The notes: generated by a model not told the origin, from the letters alone. A DNA stretch of 64,000 nt from Pseudoxanthomonas spadix (GCF_003703395.1 NZ_RDQN01000005.1:202102-266101); one strand, 5' to 3'; numbered from the stretch's first letter, positions 53,786 through 63,815 are shown. Numbers and translations are program-made.

Positions 53786-54013
53786 CTACTGCGTATCGGC
53801 CGCGATCTGCTGGTCCTGCGCCTCCCTGGAAGCCTGGACCTGGCCTTCGACCGCCCTGGCCCTGTCCAGTGGCGCATGGAGGGCCTGGACCGCGGCGCTG
53901 GCCTGCGGCACCGGCGGTTCGTCGCGCTGCGGCGCCGGCGGCGGGCTGCAGGCGCCCAACGACAGGCAGGTACTCAGGGCAATGCCGTGAACGATGATGC
54001 CGGGTACGCGCAT
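53786..54013 (-). CDS. Small lipoprotein of unknown function
   Basis: 75 residues. Signal peptide with lipobox LGAC (Cys near residue 22), then a Pro-rich linker (SPPPAPQRDEPPVPQ) and a short charged helix (DRARAVEGQVQASREAQDQQIA). Likely anchored to the inner or outer membrane. No family recognised; the short helix might be a coiled coil. Confidence 0.68.
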   Translation of the reverse strand: MRVPGIIVHGIALSTCLSLGACSPPPAPQRDEPPVPQASAAVQALHAPLDRARAVEGQVQASREAQDQQIAADTQ

Positions 54014-54147
54014 GACGGCGGCCTCTGGGCGGGATGCGTGGCTATCCTACGCCCGATGCAAGATCCCCAAGCCTGCCAACGTCGAAGGTCCGGGCCGCGC
54101 GTCGCCCGGCATGGCGCTGGTGCGCTGAAGTCCACAGGAGCATGCGC

Positions 54148-54924
54148 ATGACCGCTTCCCGCTGGCGCCTGGATGGACAGCTGGCCCTGGTCACCGGCGC
54201 CAGTGCCGGCATCGGCCTGGCCACCGCGCGCGAACTGCTTGCCCTGGGCGGCGACGTGCTGCTGGTGGCGCGCCAGGCCGATGCGCTGGAAGCGGCGCGC
54301 GATGAACTCACCGACCAGTTCCCCGAGCGGATGATCGAAGGCTTCGCTGCCGACGTGGCCGACGACGACGAACGCCGTGCGCTGCTGGACTGGGTCGAGG
54401 ACCAGGGTGATGGCCTGCACATCCTGGTCAACACCGTCGGCGCCAGCCAGCGCGGTGAGGCGATGGAGTTCGACGAGGACGCCTGGCGCGCGGTGTTCGA
54501 GACCAGCCTGTTTTCCGCCTTCGAACTGTGCCGCTACGCGCAGCCGCTGCTGGCCCGGCATCCGGCCAGCAGCATCGTCAATGTCGGTGCGGCCAGCGGC
54601 CTGCGCGCGGTGCGTGGCGAGACGGTCGATGGCATGGCCAAGGCCGCGCTGCACCAGCTCACCCGCAGCCTGGCGGTCGAATGGGCGCAGCACGGCATCC
54701 GGGTCAACGCCGTGGCGCCGTGGGCGATCGGCACCGCGCGCACCGCGGCCGCACTGGCCGACGCCGACCACTACCAACAGGTGCTGGCGCGGACCCCGTT
54801 GCAGCGCATCGGCGCAGCGGAAGAAGTCGCCAGCGTCATCGCCTTCCTGTGTCTGCCGGCGGCCAGCTACCTCACCGGCGAATGCATCGCGGTGGACGGC
54901 GGCTTCGGCCGGTTCGGGTTCTGA
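54148..54924 (+). CDS. SDR-family protein, catalytic Ser and Tyr replaced
   Basis: 258 residues, classical short-chain dehydrogenase fold close to tropinone-reductase-like SDRs: cofactor motif TGASAGIG (residues about 16-23) and the IRVNAVAPWAIGT loop. But the catalytic Ser position reads NVGAASG (Ala instead of Ser) and the YxxxK position reads DGMAK (Asp instead of Tyr, codon GAT). The Lys is kept. It may bind NAD(P) without normal catalysis. ATG 54148 follows AGGAG seven bases upstream. Confidence 0.85.
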   Translation: MTASRWRLDGQLALVTGASAGIGLATARELLALGGDVLLVARQADALEAARDELTDQFPERMIEGFAADVADDDERRALLDWVEDQGDGLHILVNTVGASQRGEAMEFDEDAWRAVFETSLFSAFELCRYAQPLLARHPASSIVNVGAASGLRAVRGETVDGMAKAALHQLTRSLAVEWAQHGIRVNAVAPWAIGTARTAAALADADHYQQVLARTPLQRIGAAEEVASVIAFLCLPAASYLTGECIAVDGGFGRFGF

Positions 54925-55058
54925 GCCGGCCAGCGCGGTGTGCCTGCGCCTGGAACCGGCCCTTCAGCCGATCCATGGCGGCACGCTTGCCGAAGGTGGC
55001 TGCCCATCACCTGTGTGTCACCCTGCCGCCGGGACTGAAATGAAAGGTGCATGAGCCG

Positions 55059-56345
55059 ATGCAGGATCTGGCCGGTTTTGCTGCGGCGCTGGCCGTGTTG
55101 GCGAGCGCGGCCGGGTGCGGTTTGCTGATGGGGATCGAGCGCGAGCGCCGCAAGGGGACCGGGCCTTACCGGGCCTTGGCCGGGGTCCGGTCATTCACCC
55201 TGGTCTCCATCGCCGGTGCCACCGCCGCGCTGACCGCCATGCCTGCCCTGGTGGTGGTCGGGGCTGGACTGGTGGCGGCCCTGACCGTGGTGGCCTATGC
55301 CCTGGACCGCTCGGGCGACCCGGGGGTGACCACCGAAATCGCGCTGCTGCTGGCCTACCTGCTTGGCGTGACCTGCGCGCGCGACCCGTTGCTGGCCGCC
55401 GCCCTGGCCGTGGCGGTGACGGGGTTGCTGGCGCTGCGCGAGCCGTTGCACCGGTTTTCCCGCCAGTGGCTGCAACCGGGCGAGGTGCGCGACGGGCTCA
55501 TTCTGGGCGCGCTGGTCTTGCTGGTGTATCCGCTGGTTCCCGACAGGCCGCTGTGGCAAGGGGTGCTGAACCCGCAGGTGGTGGTGCGCCTGATCATCGT
55601 GCTGCTGGTGATCCAGTCGCTGGCACATGTGGGCCGGCGGGTGATGCAGGCGCGCCATGCCGCGGCGCTGTCGGCGCTGGCGTCGGGGTTTGTGTCCAGC
55701 ACCGCCACCATTGCCAGCCTGGGCATGGAGGTGCGGGCCGGGCAGGCCGCGCCGCGCGTCCATGCGGGGGCGGCCCTGCTGTCGTGCGTGGCCACCATGG
55801 TCCAGATCGTGGTGGTGGCCGCCACGGTGCAGCCGCAATGGCTGGCGCGGCTGTGGCTGCCGGCCCTGGCGGGAGGGTGCGTGGCGGCGGCGCTCGGGTG
55901 GTGGGGCGGCCGCGGCAGCGCAGCGCAGCGGCGCGTATCCGGGTCCGGGGCCGAAGCCGTTGCGGGCATGCGGCCGGACACGCCCATGTTCAAGCTGCGC
56001 GATGCCTTGATCATTGCCGCCTTGCTCACGGGCATCCAGGCCGGCGTGCAGTTGCTGACAGTGTGGCAGGGCGATGCGGGCATGCTGGTCGGCGCCATGC
56101 TGGCGGCGCTGGCCGATGTGCACGCCGCCACCGCTGCGGTGCTGGTGCGGGGTGGGCCGGACAGCGCCGCGGCACCGGCCATCGCCTCGGCCCTGATGGC
56201 GGCGCTGCTGGTGCATGCGGGCAGCAAATGTGTGGTGGCGCTGGCCAGCGGCGGTTGGCGCTATGCGCTGGCGGTGGCGCCGGGCATCCTCGCCCACACC
56301 CTGGCCTTTGTCGGGGTGCTGGCCCTGCAGCGGGTCTGGCAATGA
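55059..56345 (+). CDS. MgtC/SapB-DUF4010 membrane protein
   Basis: 428 residues, about 11 hydrophobic segments. N-terminal MgtC-like part (GCGLLMGIERERRKGTGPYRALAGVRSFTLVSIAGATAAL in pieces, with conserved RExR and GVRTF/GVRSF) and C-terminal DUF4010 (ALASGFVSSTATIASLG, ...LLVHAGSKCVVALASGG). Inner-membrane protein of unknown transport role. Start at ATG 55059, with GAAAGG upstream; a GTG four codons earlier is an alternative. Confidence 0.86.
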   Translation: MQDLAGFAAALAVLASAAGCGLLMGIERERRKGTGPYRALAGVRSFTLVSIAGATAALTAMPALVVVGAGLVAALTVVAYALDRSGDPGVTTEIALLLAYLLGVTCARDPLLAAALAVAVTGLLALREPLHRFSRQWLQPGEVRDGLILGALVLLVYPLVPDRPLWQGVLNPQVVVRLIIVLLVIQSLAHVGRRVMQARHAAALSALASGFVSSTATIASLGMEVRAGQAAPRVHAGAALLSCVATMVQIVVVAATVQPQWLARLWLPALAGGCVAAALGWWGGRGSAAQRRVSGSGAEAVAGMRPDTPMFKLRDALIIAALLTGIQAGVQLLTVWQGDAGMLVGAMLAALADVHAATAAVLVRGGPDSAAAPAIASALMAALLVHAGSKCVVALASGGWRYALAVAPGILAHTLAFVGVLALQRVWQ

Positions 56346-56468
56346 TCGGTCATCCTTCATGATCAAGCGCTTGTGATGCATTCGGCCCTGGGCCTGGGCG
56401 GCAGGGAGTCCGACCCGTTGCTCAGGCCGGCGGCGGCAACCGCGCCGGCTGACCTCGGACCACGGCGC

Positions 56469-57845
56469 TCACCGCACCACCGCCGCCAGCTGCGGCAGCG
56501 CCGGAAAGGCGCGCTGCAGGCAATCGCTCCACTCGCACGTCCTGCAGCCCGGGCCGATGGGCACGGCGGTGTCCGGACTGAGGTCCAGGCCACGGGCGTA
56601 GACCAGGCGGTCGGCATGGCGCAGCTCGCAGCCCAGGGTGACGGCGAAGGTCTTGCGCGGCTGGCCATGGCCGACCGGGCCGCTGCTGACCTGGCGGGCC
56701 AGCCAGAAATGCCGGCGTCCATCGGGCATTCGGGCGACCTGGGTCAGCACGCGCCCGGGCTGGTTGAAGGCCTCGTACACGATCCACAGCGGGCAGGAAC
56801 CGCCGACCTGGGAGAAGTGGAAGTCGGTCGAGGAATGCCGCTTGGACACGTTGCCGGCGCGGTCCACCCGCATGAAGAAGAACGGCAGCCCGGGCGCGCC
56901 TTCGCGCTGCAGGGTGGACAGGCGGTGGCACACCGCCTCGAAGCCCACCCCGAAGCGGTGCGCCAGCCACGCGATGTCGTAGCGGCTGTCCTCGGCGCTG
57001 CGCAGGAATTCGCCATACGGCATCACCAGCGCGCCGGCAAAATAATTGGACAGGCCGATGCGCGCCAGCGCGATGCGCTCGGGATCGTCGAAGCCGGCGC
57101 GCGCGGTCAGCGCGGCGATCAGGTCGGCGTGCTCCAGCAGCACCAGCTGGGCGGCCATCTGGAACGCCTGTTGCCCCGGTCGCAGGTAATCGGGCAGGTG
57201 CAGCACGCGCGCGGGCGCGTCGAAGGCGCGCTTGCCATGGCCGGCGGCGCCATCGACTTGCACCAGCACGCCATGGCGATCGGCCAGCCGCTGGCGCAGG
57301 CGCGGCGCGGTGTGGCCGGGCGCCAGGCCGAGTTCGGCGAACAGGTGTTCGGCCAGCTCGTCCAGCTCCGGGATGTGGTTGCGCAGGCGGTTGAAGTAGT
57401 CGCGCACCTGGTCGCCGGCCGGCAGCAGCGCCGGCGCGGCCGCATCGCTGCCGACCTGCAGCTCCAGCGCGGCGGCGCGTTCGCGCAGGCTGCGGTGCGC
57501 GCGATGCAGGTCCAGCAACGCATGCGCCACCTGCGGCAGGTTGCCGGCCAGGGCGCGCAGCTCGGTGGGGCTGACGCCGGGCTGGCCCAGCGCCCGCAGG
57601 GTGTCGTGCAAGGGATCGACCAGCGCGGCCGGATCGTCCTCGTCGAACAGCGCCGCGGTATCGCCCAGCGCCGCGCGCAGGCGTTGCTGCACGGCCGGGG
57701 TGAGTGGGCGCTTGTTGCGCTCGATCTGGTTGAGATAGCTGGGCGAAAGCTCCAGCGCCTGGGCCAGCTGGGCCTGGGTCAGGCCGTGGCGCAGGCGCAG
57801 GCGCTGCAGGCGTAGGCCGAACTGCTGGCGGCGGGAGGGGCTCAT
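56469..57845 (-). CDS. ScfR-type regulator (XRE HTH + ImmA/IrrE + DUF2083)
   Basis: 458 residues. XRE helix-turn-helix at about 8-62 ([27 protein letters not shown]), an IrrE/ImmA-like domain in the middle (HxxxH-like [10 protein letters not shown] region) and a Cys-containing C-terminal DUF2083 domain ([15 protein letters not shown]). Such proteins (RamB/PrpR/ScfR group) sense short-chain acyl-CoAs and control their metabolism, which fits the divergent valine-degradation genes. Start 57845; longer upstream frame not used. Confidence 0.87.
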   Translation of the reverse strand: MSPSRRQQFGLRLQRLRLRHGLTQAQLAQALELSPSYLNQIERNKRPLTPAVQQRLRAALGDTAALFDEDDPAALVDPLHDTLRALGQPGVSPTELRALAGNLPQVAHALLDLHRAHRSLRERAAALELQVGSDAAAPALLPAGDQVRDYFNRLRNHIPELDELAEHLFAELGLAPGHTAPRLRQRLADRHGVLVQVDGAAGHGKRAFDAPARVLHLPDYLRPGQQAFQMAAQLVLLEHADLIAALTARAGFDDPERIALARIGLSNYFAGALVMPYGEFLRSAEDSRYDIAWLAHRFGVGFEAVCHRLSTLQREGAPGLPFFFMRVDRAGNVSKRHSSTDFHFSQVGGSCPLWIVYEAFNQPGRVLTQVARMPDGRRHFWLARQVSSGPVGHGQPRKTFAVTLGCELRHADRLVYARGLDLSPDTAVPIGPGCRTCEWSDCLQRAFPALPQLAAVVR

Positions 57846-57846
57846 C

Positions 57847-57936
57847 TTCGCAATCTTCGCATAATTATGCGGTCGTGTTGGCCGGATTAAGCAGCAAGCT
57901 GGCTGAAGACGGCGCGCCATTTGTGAAAAATGCGAA
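57847..57936. promoter_or_regulatory. Divergent operator between the ScfR-type regulator and mmsA
   Basis: TTCGCA at 57847-57852 and again at 57856-57861, a perfect palindrome GCATAATTATGC at 57859-57870, and the inverse TGCGAA at 57931-57936, about 30 bases before mmsA. Repeated half-sites in a 122-base divergent gap are what one expects for a regulator controlling itself and the operon. RamB-type proteins bind TTTGCAAA-like sites, which is similar in style. Confidence 0.5.
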
Positions 57937-57967
57937 TTCACTTCTTCGCCATTCCCAGGTTTGCCCC

Positions 57968-59473
57968 ATGAACGCCGAACTGCCGCGCATGTCCCTGCTG
58001 ATCGACGGTGCCTTCGTCGAATCGACCACCGGCACCTGGAAGGACATCGTCAATCCGGCCACCCAGCAGGTGCTGGGGCAGGTCCCGTTCGCCACCCTGG
58101 ACGAGGTGAACCGGGCCGTCGCCGCGGCCAGGGAGGCCTTCAAGACCTGGCGCAAGACCCCGATCGGGACCCGCGCGCGCATCTTCCTCAAGTACCAGCA
58201 GCTGATCCGCGAAAACATCGGCGAGCTGGCGGCGATCCTCACCGCCGAGCAGGGCAAGACCCTGCCCGATGCGGAGGGTGACGTGTTCCGCGGCCTGGAA
58301 GTGGTCGAGCACGCCGCGGCCATCGGCAACCTGCAGCTGGGCGAGCTGGCCAACAACGTGGCCAACGGTGTGGACACCTACTCCTTGCTGCAGCCGCTGG
58401 GCGTGTGTGCGGGCATCACCCCGTTCAACTTCCCGGCCATGATCCCGCTGTGGATGTTCCCGATGGCCATCGCCACCGGCAACACCTTCATCCTCAAGCC
58501 GTCCGAGCAGGACCCGATGGTGACCATGCGCTTGGTCGAACTGGCCCTGGAAGCGGGCATCCCCAAGGGCGTGCTCAACGTCGTCCACGGTGGCGAGGAG
58601 GTGGTCAACGCGCTGTGCGACCACCCCGACATCAAGGCGGTGTCGTTCGTCGGTTCGACCCGGGTCGGCACCCACGTCTACCAGCGCGCCTCGCTGGCCG
58701 GCAAGCGCGTGCAATGCATGATGGGCGCCAAGAACCACGCCGTCGTGCTGCCCGATGCCAACAAGGAGCAGACCCTCAATGCGATGGCCGGCGCGGCGTT
58801 CGGCGCAGCCGGCCAGCGCTGCATGGCCGCCTCCACCATGGTGCTGGTCGGCGCGGCGCGCGAGTGGATCCCGGAGCTGGTGGCCAAGGCCAGCACGCTC
58901 AAGGTCGGCCCCGGCCATGCCAAGGGCATCGATGTCGGCCCGCTGATCTCCACCACCGCCTGCGCCCGGGTGGAGGGCCTGATCGAGTCGGGCATCAACG
59001 AGGGTGCCAAGCTGGAACTGGACGGCCGCAAGCCGCAGGTGGAAGGCTACGAAAAGGGCAACTTCGTTGGTCCGACCATCTTCTCCGGGGTCAAGCCGGG
59101 CATGCGCATCTACGACGAGGAGATCTTCGGGCCGGTGCTGATCATCCTGGAGGTGGACACGCTGGAACAGGCCATCGCCCTGGTCAACGCCAATCCCAAT
59201 GGCAACGGCACCGCGGTGTTCACCCAGTCCGGCGCGGCTGCACGCAAGTTCCAGGAAGACATCGACGTGGGCCAGGTCGGCATCAACGTGCCAATCCCGG
59301 TGCCGGTGCCGATGTTCTCCTTCACCGGCTCGCGCGGCTCCAAGCTGGGCGACCTGGGCCCGTACGGCAAGCAGGTGGTGCTGTTCTATACCCAGACCAA
59401 GACGGTCACCGCGCGCTGGTTCGACGACGACACCCTCAGCCACGGCGTCAATACCACCATCAGCCTCAAATAA
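57968..59473 (+). CDS. mmsA: Methylmalonate-semialdehyde dehydrogenase (acylating)
   Basis: 501 residues; CoA-acylating aldehyde dehydrogenase that turns methylmalonate semialdehyde (from valine) into propionyl-CoA. Conserved [21 protein letters not shown], the FVGSTRVG cofactor loop and catalytic C285 in AAGQRCMA. First gene of the valine cluster; ATG 57968 gives MNAELPRMS. Promoter region shared with the divergent regulator. Confidence 0.95.
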   Translation: MNAELPRMSLLIDGAFVESTTGTWKDIVNPATQQVLGQVPFATLDEVNRAVAAAREAFKTWRKTPIGTRARIFLKYQQLIRENIGELAAILTAEQGKTLPDAEGDVFRGLEVVEHAAAIGNLQLGELANNVANGVDTYSLLQPLGVCAGITPFNFPAMIPLWMFPMAIATGNTFILKPSEQDPMVTMRLVELALEAGIPKGVLNVVHGGEEVVNALCDHPDIKAVSFVGSTRVGTHVYQRASLAGKRVQCMMGAKNHAVVLPDANKEQTLNAMAGAAFGAAGQRCMAASTMVLVGAAREWIPELVAKASTLKVGPGHAKGIDVGPLISTTACARVEGLIESGINEGAKLELDGRKPQVEGYEKGNFVGPTIFSGVKPGMRIYDEEIFGPVLIILEVDTLEQAIALVNANPNGNGTAVFTQSGAAARKFQEDIDVGQVGINVPIPVPVPMFSFTGSRGSKLGDLGPYGKQVVLFYTQTKTVTARWFDDDTLSHGVNTTISLK

Positions 59474-59510
59474 CGCCGCCGCAGAAGCCTTCGCGAAAAG
59501 AGCCAGTGCC

Positions 59511-60692
59511 ATGAACGCAGTGATGAAGCTCCCGCACGACGCGGCCGAACTTTCCGAACAACAGCAGGCCTTCCGCGAGGCCGCGCGCGACTTCGCCGAC
59601 AAGGAGCTGGCGCCGCATGCCGCGCGCTGGGATGCCGAATGCGTGTTTCCGCGCGAGGCGATCGCCAAGGCCGGCGAGCTGGGCTTCTGCGGGCTGTACT
59701 CGCCGGAAGAGGCCGGTGGCCTGGGCCTGCCGCGGCTGGATGCGGCGGTGGTGTTCGAGGAGCTGGCCAGCGTCGATCCCTCGACCACCGCCTTCATCAC
59801 CATCCACAACATGGCCACCTGGCTGATCGCCAGCAACGGCACCGCGCAGGTGCGCCAGGCCTGGTGTGGTGGACTGACCAGCGGCCAGAAGCTGGCTTCG
59901 TACTGCCTGACCGAACCGGGCGCCGGCTCGGATGCGGCCTCGCTGAAGACCCGCGCGGTGCGCGATGGCGGTGACTATGTGATCGATGGCGCCAAGGCCT
60001 TCATTTCCGGTGCCGGCGCCACCGACGTACTGGTGGTGATGGCGCGCACCGGCCAGGCGGGCGCACGTGGCATCAGTGCCTTCGTCGTGCCGGCCGATGC
60101 CAAGGGCATCACCTACGGCCGCAAGGAAGAAAAAATGGGCTGGAACAGCCAGCCCACCCGCAGCATCACCTTCGATGGCGTGCGCGTCCCGGCAGCCAAT
60201 CTGCTCGGCAGCGAAGGCGATGGCTTCAAGCTGGCGATGAAAGCGCTGGACGGCGGCCGCATCAACATCGCCGCATGTTCGCTGGGTGCGGCCCAGGGCG
60301 CGCTGGATGCCGCACGCCGCTACCTGGGCGAGCGCAGCCAGTTCGGCAAGAAGCTCGGTGAGTTCCAGGCGCTGCAGTTCAAGCTGGCCGACATGGCCAC
60401 CGAGCTGGTCGCCGCCCGGCAGATGGTGCACACCGCCGCGCGCAAGCTGGACGCAAATGCCGGCGATGCCACCGTATGGTGCGCGATGGCCAAGCGCTTC
60501 GCCACCGACGCAGGCTTCTCGATCTGCAACGATGCGCTGCAGCTGCATGGCGGCTACGGCTACATCCGCGAATATCCGGTCGAGCGCCTGCTGCGCGACT
60601 GCCGCGTGCACCAGATCCTGGAAGGCACCAACGAGATCATGCGCGTGATCATCTCCCGTCACCTGCTGGCCAGCGACGAGGCCCTGCGATGA
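59511..60692 (+). CDS. Acyl-CoA dehydrogenase (probable isobutyryl-CoA dehydrogenase)
   Basis: 393 residues, FAD acyl-CoA dehydrogenase. CLTEPGAGSDAASLKT and FISGAGATDVLVVMART are substrate/FAD segments; catalytic Glu in LEGTNEIMRV near the end; HGGYGYIREYPVERLLRD. In this valine context it oxidises isobutyryl-CoA to methacrylyl-CoA (inference from neighbours). Overlaps the next start by ATGA. Confidence 0.9.
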   Translation: MNAVMKLPHDAAELSEQQQAFREAARDFADKELAPHAARWDAECVFPREAIAKAGELGFCGLYSPEEAGGLGLPRLDAAVVFEELASVDPSTTAFITIHNMATWLIASNGTAQVRQAWCGGLTSGQKLASYCLTEPGAGSDAASLKTRAVRDGGDYVIDGAKAFISGAGATDVLVVMARTGQAGARGISAFVVPADAKGITYGRKEEKMGWNSQPTRSITFDGVRVPAANLLGSEGDGFKLAMKALDGGRINIAACSLGAAQGALDAARRYLGERSQFGKKLGEFQALQFKLADMATELVAARQMVHTAARKLDANAGDATVWCAMAKRFATDAGFSICNDALQLHGGYGYIREYPVERLLRDCRVHQILEGTNEIMRVIISRHLLASDEALR

Positions 60693-61483
60693 GCTGGCGC
60701 GACGACTCCTATCCCGGCCTGAAGATCCAGGCCGACGGCCACATCGCCATCCTCACCCTGGCCAACCCGCCGGCCAATACCTGGACGGTGCACAGCCTTG
60801 CCGCGCTGCGCGATCTGGTCGGGGCGCTCAATGCCGACCGCCAGATCTATGCGCTGGTGGTCACCGGTGAAGGCGAAAAGTTCTTTTCTGCCGGCGCCGA
60901 CCTGAAGCAGTTCGCCTCCGGCGACAAGGCCGCCGCGCGCGAGGCGGCCCGGCGCTTCGGCGAGGCGTTCGAGGCATTGGCCGCGTTCCGTGGCGTGTCG
61001 ATCGCGGCGATCAACGGCTATGCGATGGGCGGCGGGCTGGAATGCGCGCTGGCCTGCGACCTGCGCATCGCCGAGGAGCACGCGCAACTGGCCCTTCCCG
61101 AAGCGGCCGTCGGCCTGCTGCCCTGCGCAGGAGGGACCCAGGCGCTGCCGCGGCTGGTCGGCGAGGGCTGGGCCAAGCGCATGATCCTGCTGGGCGAGCG
61201 CGTGGACGCGGCCACCGCGCTGCGCATCGGCCTGGTCGAGGAGCTGGCACCCAAGGGCGAAGGTCTGGCGCGTGCGATCGAATGGGCGCACCGGGCCGGC
61301 AAGCAGAGCCCGACCAGCGTGGCCGCGTGCAAGGCGCTGATCCAGGCCACCCGCAGCGGCAGCTTCGCCAGCGCGCTGGTGGCCGAACGCGAGGCCTTCG
61401 TCGATCTGTTCGACACCGCCGACCAGGCCGAAGGCGTCAATGCCTTCCTGGAGAAGCGTGCGCCGCAGTGGACCAACGCATGA
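60689..61483 (+). CDS. Enoyl-CoA hydratase/isomerase family protein
   Basis: 264 residues; crotonase fold. Oxyanion-hole segments FSAGADLKQF and NGYAMGGGLECAL, and catalytic acidic region in LPEAAVGLLPCAGGTQALPR. Most likely hydrates methacrylyl-CoA to 3-hydroxyisobutyryl-CoA. ATGA overlap at both ends (60689 and 61480) shows a tightly coupled operon. Confidence 0.9.
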   Translation: MSWRDDSYPGLKIQADGHIAILTLANPPANTWTVHSLAALRDLVGALNADRQIYALVVTGEGEKFFSAGADLKQFASGDKAAAREAARRFGEAFEALAAFRGVSIAAINGYAMGGGLECALACDLRIAEEHAQLALPEAAVGLLPCAGGTQALPRLVGEGWAKRMILLGERVDAATALRIGLVEELAPKGEGLARAIEWAHRAGKQSPTSVAACKALIQATRSGSFASALVAEREAFVDLFDTADQAEGVNAFLEKRAPQWTNA

Positions 61484-62628
61484 GCCAGGTCACTGCTGCC
61501 GCCCAGGCCCCGGTCCTGTTCGAAACGCGCGAAGGTGTGGAAGGCAAGTGCATCGGCATCGCCACGCTCAATGCGCCCAAGACGCTCAATGGGCTGTCGC
61601 TGGAGATGGCGCGCCTGCTGGACGCGCAGCTGCGGCGCTGGGCCGACGATGCCGCCATCGCCTGCGTGGTGCTGCAGGGCGCGGGCGAGAAGGCCTTCTG
61701 TGCCGGCGGTGACCTGCACGCGCTGTATCGCAGCATGCGCGAGTACCGCGAGCGCGGCAGCACCGACATCACCTCCAACACCTACGCGGCGGCGTTCTTC
61801 GAAGAGGAATATCGCCTCGACCATTTCATCCATACCTATCCCAAGCCGCTGCTGTGCTGGGGCCACGGCATCGTCATGGGTGGCGGCATCGGCCTGATGT
61901 CCGGCGCCAGCCATCGGGTGGTGACCGAGCGCTCCAAGCTGGCGATGCCGGAGATCGGCATCGGCCTGTTCCCCGATGTCGGCGGCAGCTGGCTGCTGGC
62001 GCGCGTGCCGCGTGGCGGCGGATTGTTCCTGGCCCTGACCGGAGCGCCGCTCAATGCCGGCGATGCGATCTACGCCGGCCTGGCCGATGTGTGCATCGAC
62101 AGCGCGCAGCAGCAGGCGGTGCTGGACGCGCTGGTCGCCCTGCGCTGGCAGGGCCAGGGCGAAGCCGACCGCGACGCACTCAGCGCGCTGCTGCAGGGCT
62201 TTGCCCAGGCGCCGGCCGCCGGCCCGCTGCAGGCCCACGCCGACACCATCGCCAAGCTCAGCTACGCCGGCGCGCTGGAACAGGTGGTCGCGGCCATCGC
62301 CGCGCTGCAGACCGACGATGCCTGGCTGCAGGCCGCCCAGGCCACGCTGGCTGGCGGTGCTCCGGGTTCGGCGCGGCTGTCCTGGGAACTGCAGCACCGC
62401 GCCGCCGACCTCACCCTGGCGCAGACCTTCCGCCTGGAGTACATCGTGGCCCTGCACGTGGCCGCGCATGGCGACTTCGCCGAGGGCATCCGCGCGCTGC
62501 TGATCGACAAGGACCGCAGCCCGCACTGGAACCCCGCCACCCTGGCCCAGGCCGACGCGCGCTGGGCCGAGGCCTTCTTCGTTTCGCCCTGGCCCGAGTC
62601 GGCGCATCCGCTGGCCGACCTGTCGTAG
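61480..62628 (+). CDS. 3-hydroxyisobutyryl-CoA hydrolase
   Basis: 382 residues, longer than ordinary crotonases, as for HIBYL-CoA hydrolases. FCAGGDLHALY and GHGIVMGGGIGLMSGASHRVVTE form the oxyanion hole; MPEIGIGLFPDVGGSW carries the catalytic Glu/Asp. It frees 3-hydroxyisobutyrate for MmsB. Starts at the ATGA overlap. Confidence 0.93.
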   Translation: MSQVTAAAQAPVLFETREGVEGKCIGIATLNAPKTLNGLSLEMARLLDAQLRRWADDAAIACVVLQGAGEKAFCAGGDLHALYRSMREYRERGSTDITSNTYAAAFFEEEYRLDHFIHTYPKPLLCWGHGIVMGGGIGLMSGASHRVVTERSKLAMPEIGIGLFPDVGGSWLLARVPRGGGLFLALTGAPLNAGDAIYAGLADVCIDSAQQQAVLDALVALRWQGQGEADRDALSALLQGFAQAPAAGPLQAHADTIAKLSYAGALEQVVAAIAALQTDDAWLQAAQATLAGGAPGSARLSWELQHRAADLTLAQTFRLEYIVALHVAAHGDFAEGIRALLIDKDRSPHWNPATLAQADARWAEAFFVSPWPESAHPLADLS

Positions 62629-62720
62629 GGGCGGCGCATCCCCGCGGTGCCTTTCCTGCGGAAAGCCGCCGCGGCCAAGTGCCGCGCCCACACGCATCCA
62701 CACCTTCGGAGGACAACCAC

Positions 62721-63614
62721 ATGAGCCGTATCGCTTTCATCGGTCTGGGCAACATGGGCGGGCCGATGGCCGCCAACCTGGTCAAGGCCGGCCACAGCCT
62801 GCGCGTGTTCGATCTGGTCCCGGCCGCACTGCAGGCCGCGCAGGCCGCCGGCGCGCTGCCGGCCACCTCGGCCGCGCAGACGCTGGAGGGTGCCGAGGCC
62901 GTGATCTCGATGCTGCCGGCCAGCAAGCACGTGGAAGGCCTGTACCTGGGCGAAGAGGGAATCCTGGGGCAGGTCCCCGACGGCGCGCTGGTGATCGACT
63001 GCAGCACCATCGCCCCGGCCAGTGCACGCAAGGTGGCCCAGGCAGCCGGCGCGCGCGGCCTGGCGATGCTCGATGCGCCGGTGTCCGGCGGTACGGCCGG
63101 TGCGCAGGCCGGCACCCTGACCTTCATCGTCGGTGGCGAGCAGGCTGCGGTGGAGCGTGCCCGGCCGATCCTGCAGGCGATGGGCAAGAACATCTTCCAC
63201 GTCGGCGCCAGCGGCGCCGGTCAGGTGGCCAAGCTGTGCAACAACATGGCCCTGGGCGTGATCATGGCCGTGACCGGCGAGGCGATCAGCCTGGGCGTGG
63301 CCCACGGACTGGATCCCAAGGTGCTTTCGCAGATGATGGCCGTCAGCACCGGGCGCAGCTGGGCCACCGAGGTCTGCAACCCGTGGCCGGGCGTGCTGGA
63401 GAATGCACCTGCCTCGCGCGGCTACCAGGGCGGCTTCGGCAACGACCTGATGCTCAAGGACCTGGGGTTGGCCGTGGAAGCGGCGCTGGCGGTGGGCGCG
63501 ACGATCCCGCTGGGCGAGGTGGCCCGCAACCTCTACGCGATGAACAAGCAGGCCGGCCGCGGCGGGCTGGATTTTTCCAGCGTCGTGCAGCTGGTGACCG
63601 ACAAGCTCGGCTGA
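62721..63614 (+). CDS. mmsB: 3-hydroxyisobutyrate dehydrogenase
   Basis: 297 residues, beta-hydroxyacid dehydrogenase family. NAD-binding GLGNMGGPMA at the N-terminus, substrate-binding DAPVSGGTAGAQAGTL and catalytic Lys in GAGQVAKLCNN. Oxidises 3-hydroxyisobutyrate to methylmalonate semialdehyde, the MmsA substrate, so cluster order is not pathway order. GGAGG eight bases before the ATG. Confidence 0.95.
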   Translation: MSRIAFIGLGNMGGPMAANLVKAGHSLRVFDLVPAALQAAQAAGALPATSAAQTLEGAEAVISMLPASKHVEGLYLGEEGILGQVPDGALVIDCSTIAPASARKVAQAAGARGLAMLDAPVSGGTAGAQAGTLTFIVGGEQAAVERARPILQAMGKNIFHVGASGAGQVAKLCNNMALGVIMAVTGEAISLGVAHGLDPKVLSQMMAVSTGRSWATEVCNPWPGVLENAPASRGYQGGFGNDLMLKDLGLAVEAALAVGATIPLGEVARNLYAMNKQAGRGGLDFSSVVQLVTDKLG

Positions 63615-63629
63615 GCAACCGAGGGGGGG

Positions 63630-63702
63630 GTAGGAGCGCACCGCAGGGGCGCGATGAGGCTTTCCCGGCGAGGCCCATCGCGCCCCTGCGGTGCGCTCCT
63701 AC
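63630..63702. repeat. REP-like long perfect inverted repeat (27-base arms)
   Basis: Arms at 63630-63656 and 63676-63702 are exact inverse complements; the left begins GTAGGAGCGC and the right ends GCGCTCCTAC, with a 19-base loop. Such hairpins are common between genes in this family and may also act as the transcript end of the valine operon. Confidence 0.85.
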
Positions 63703-63793
63703 GGGGAGAAAAGCTCGGCGGCGCTGGGCCGCACGACCGCCGTCAGGGTGCCGCGCAGCCGGCCTCGGTGACGATGCCTTGCCGGGGAAGCCC

Positions 63794-63815
63794 CATCGCG
63801 CCCCTGCGGTGCGCT
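63794..63815. repeat. Partial third copy of the GTAGGAGCGC repeat
   Basis: CATCGCGCCCCTGCGGTGCGCT (in pieces, 63794-63815) copies the right arm of the preceding repeat but then diverges (TGTGTCTG). The region from 63816 to the window end holds further short GTAGGAGC-like fragments and no gene I can support. Confidence 0.7.

Noticed and set aside
51643..53877. 744-codon antisense frame over sppA
   Set aside because: Shadow of sppA with no recognisable domain.
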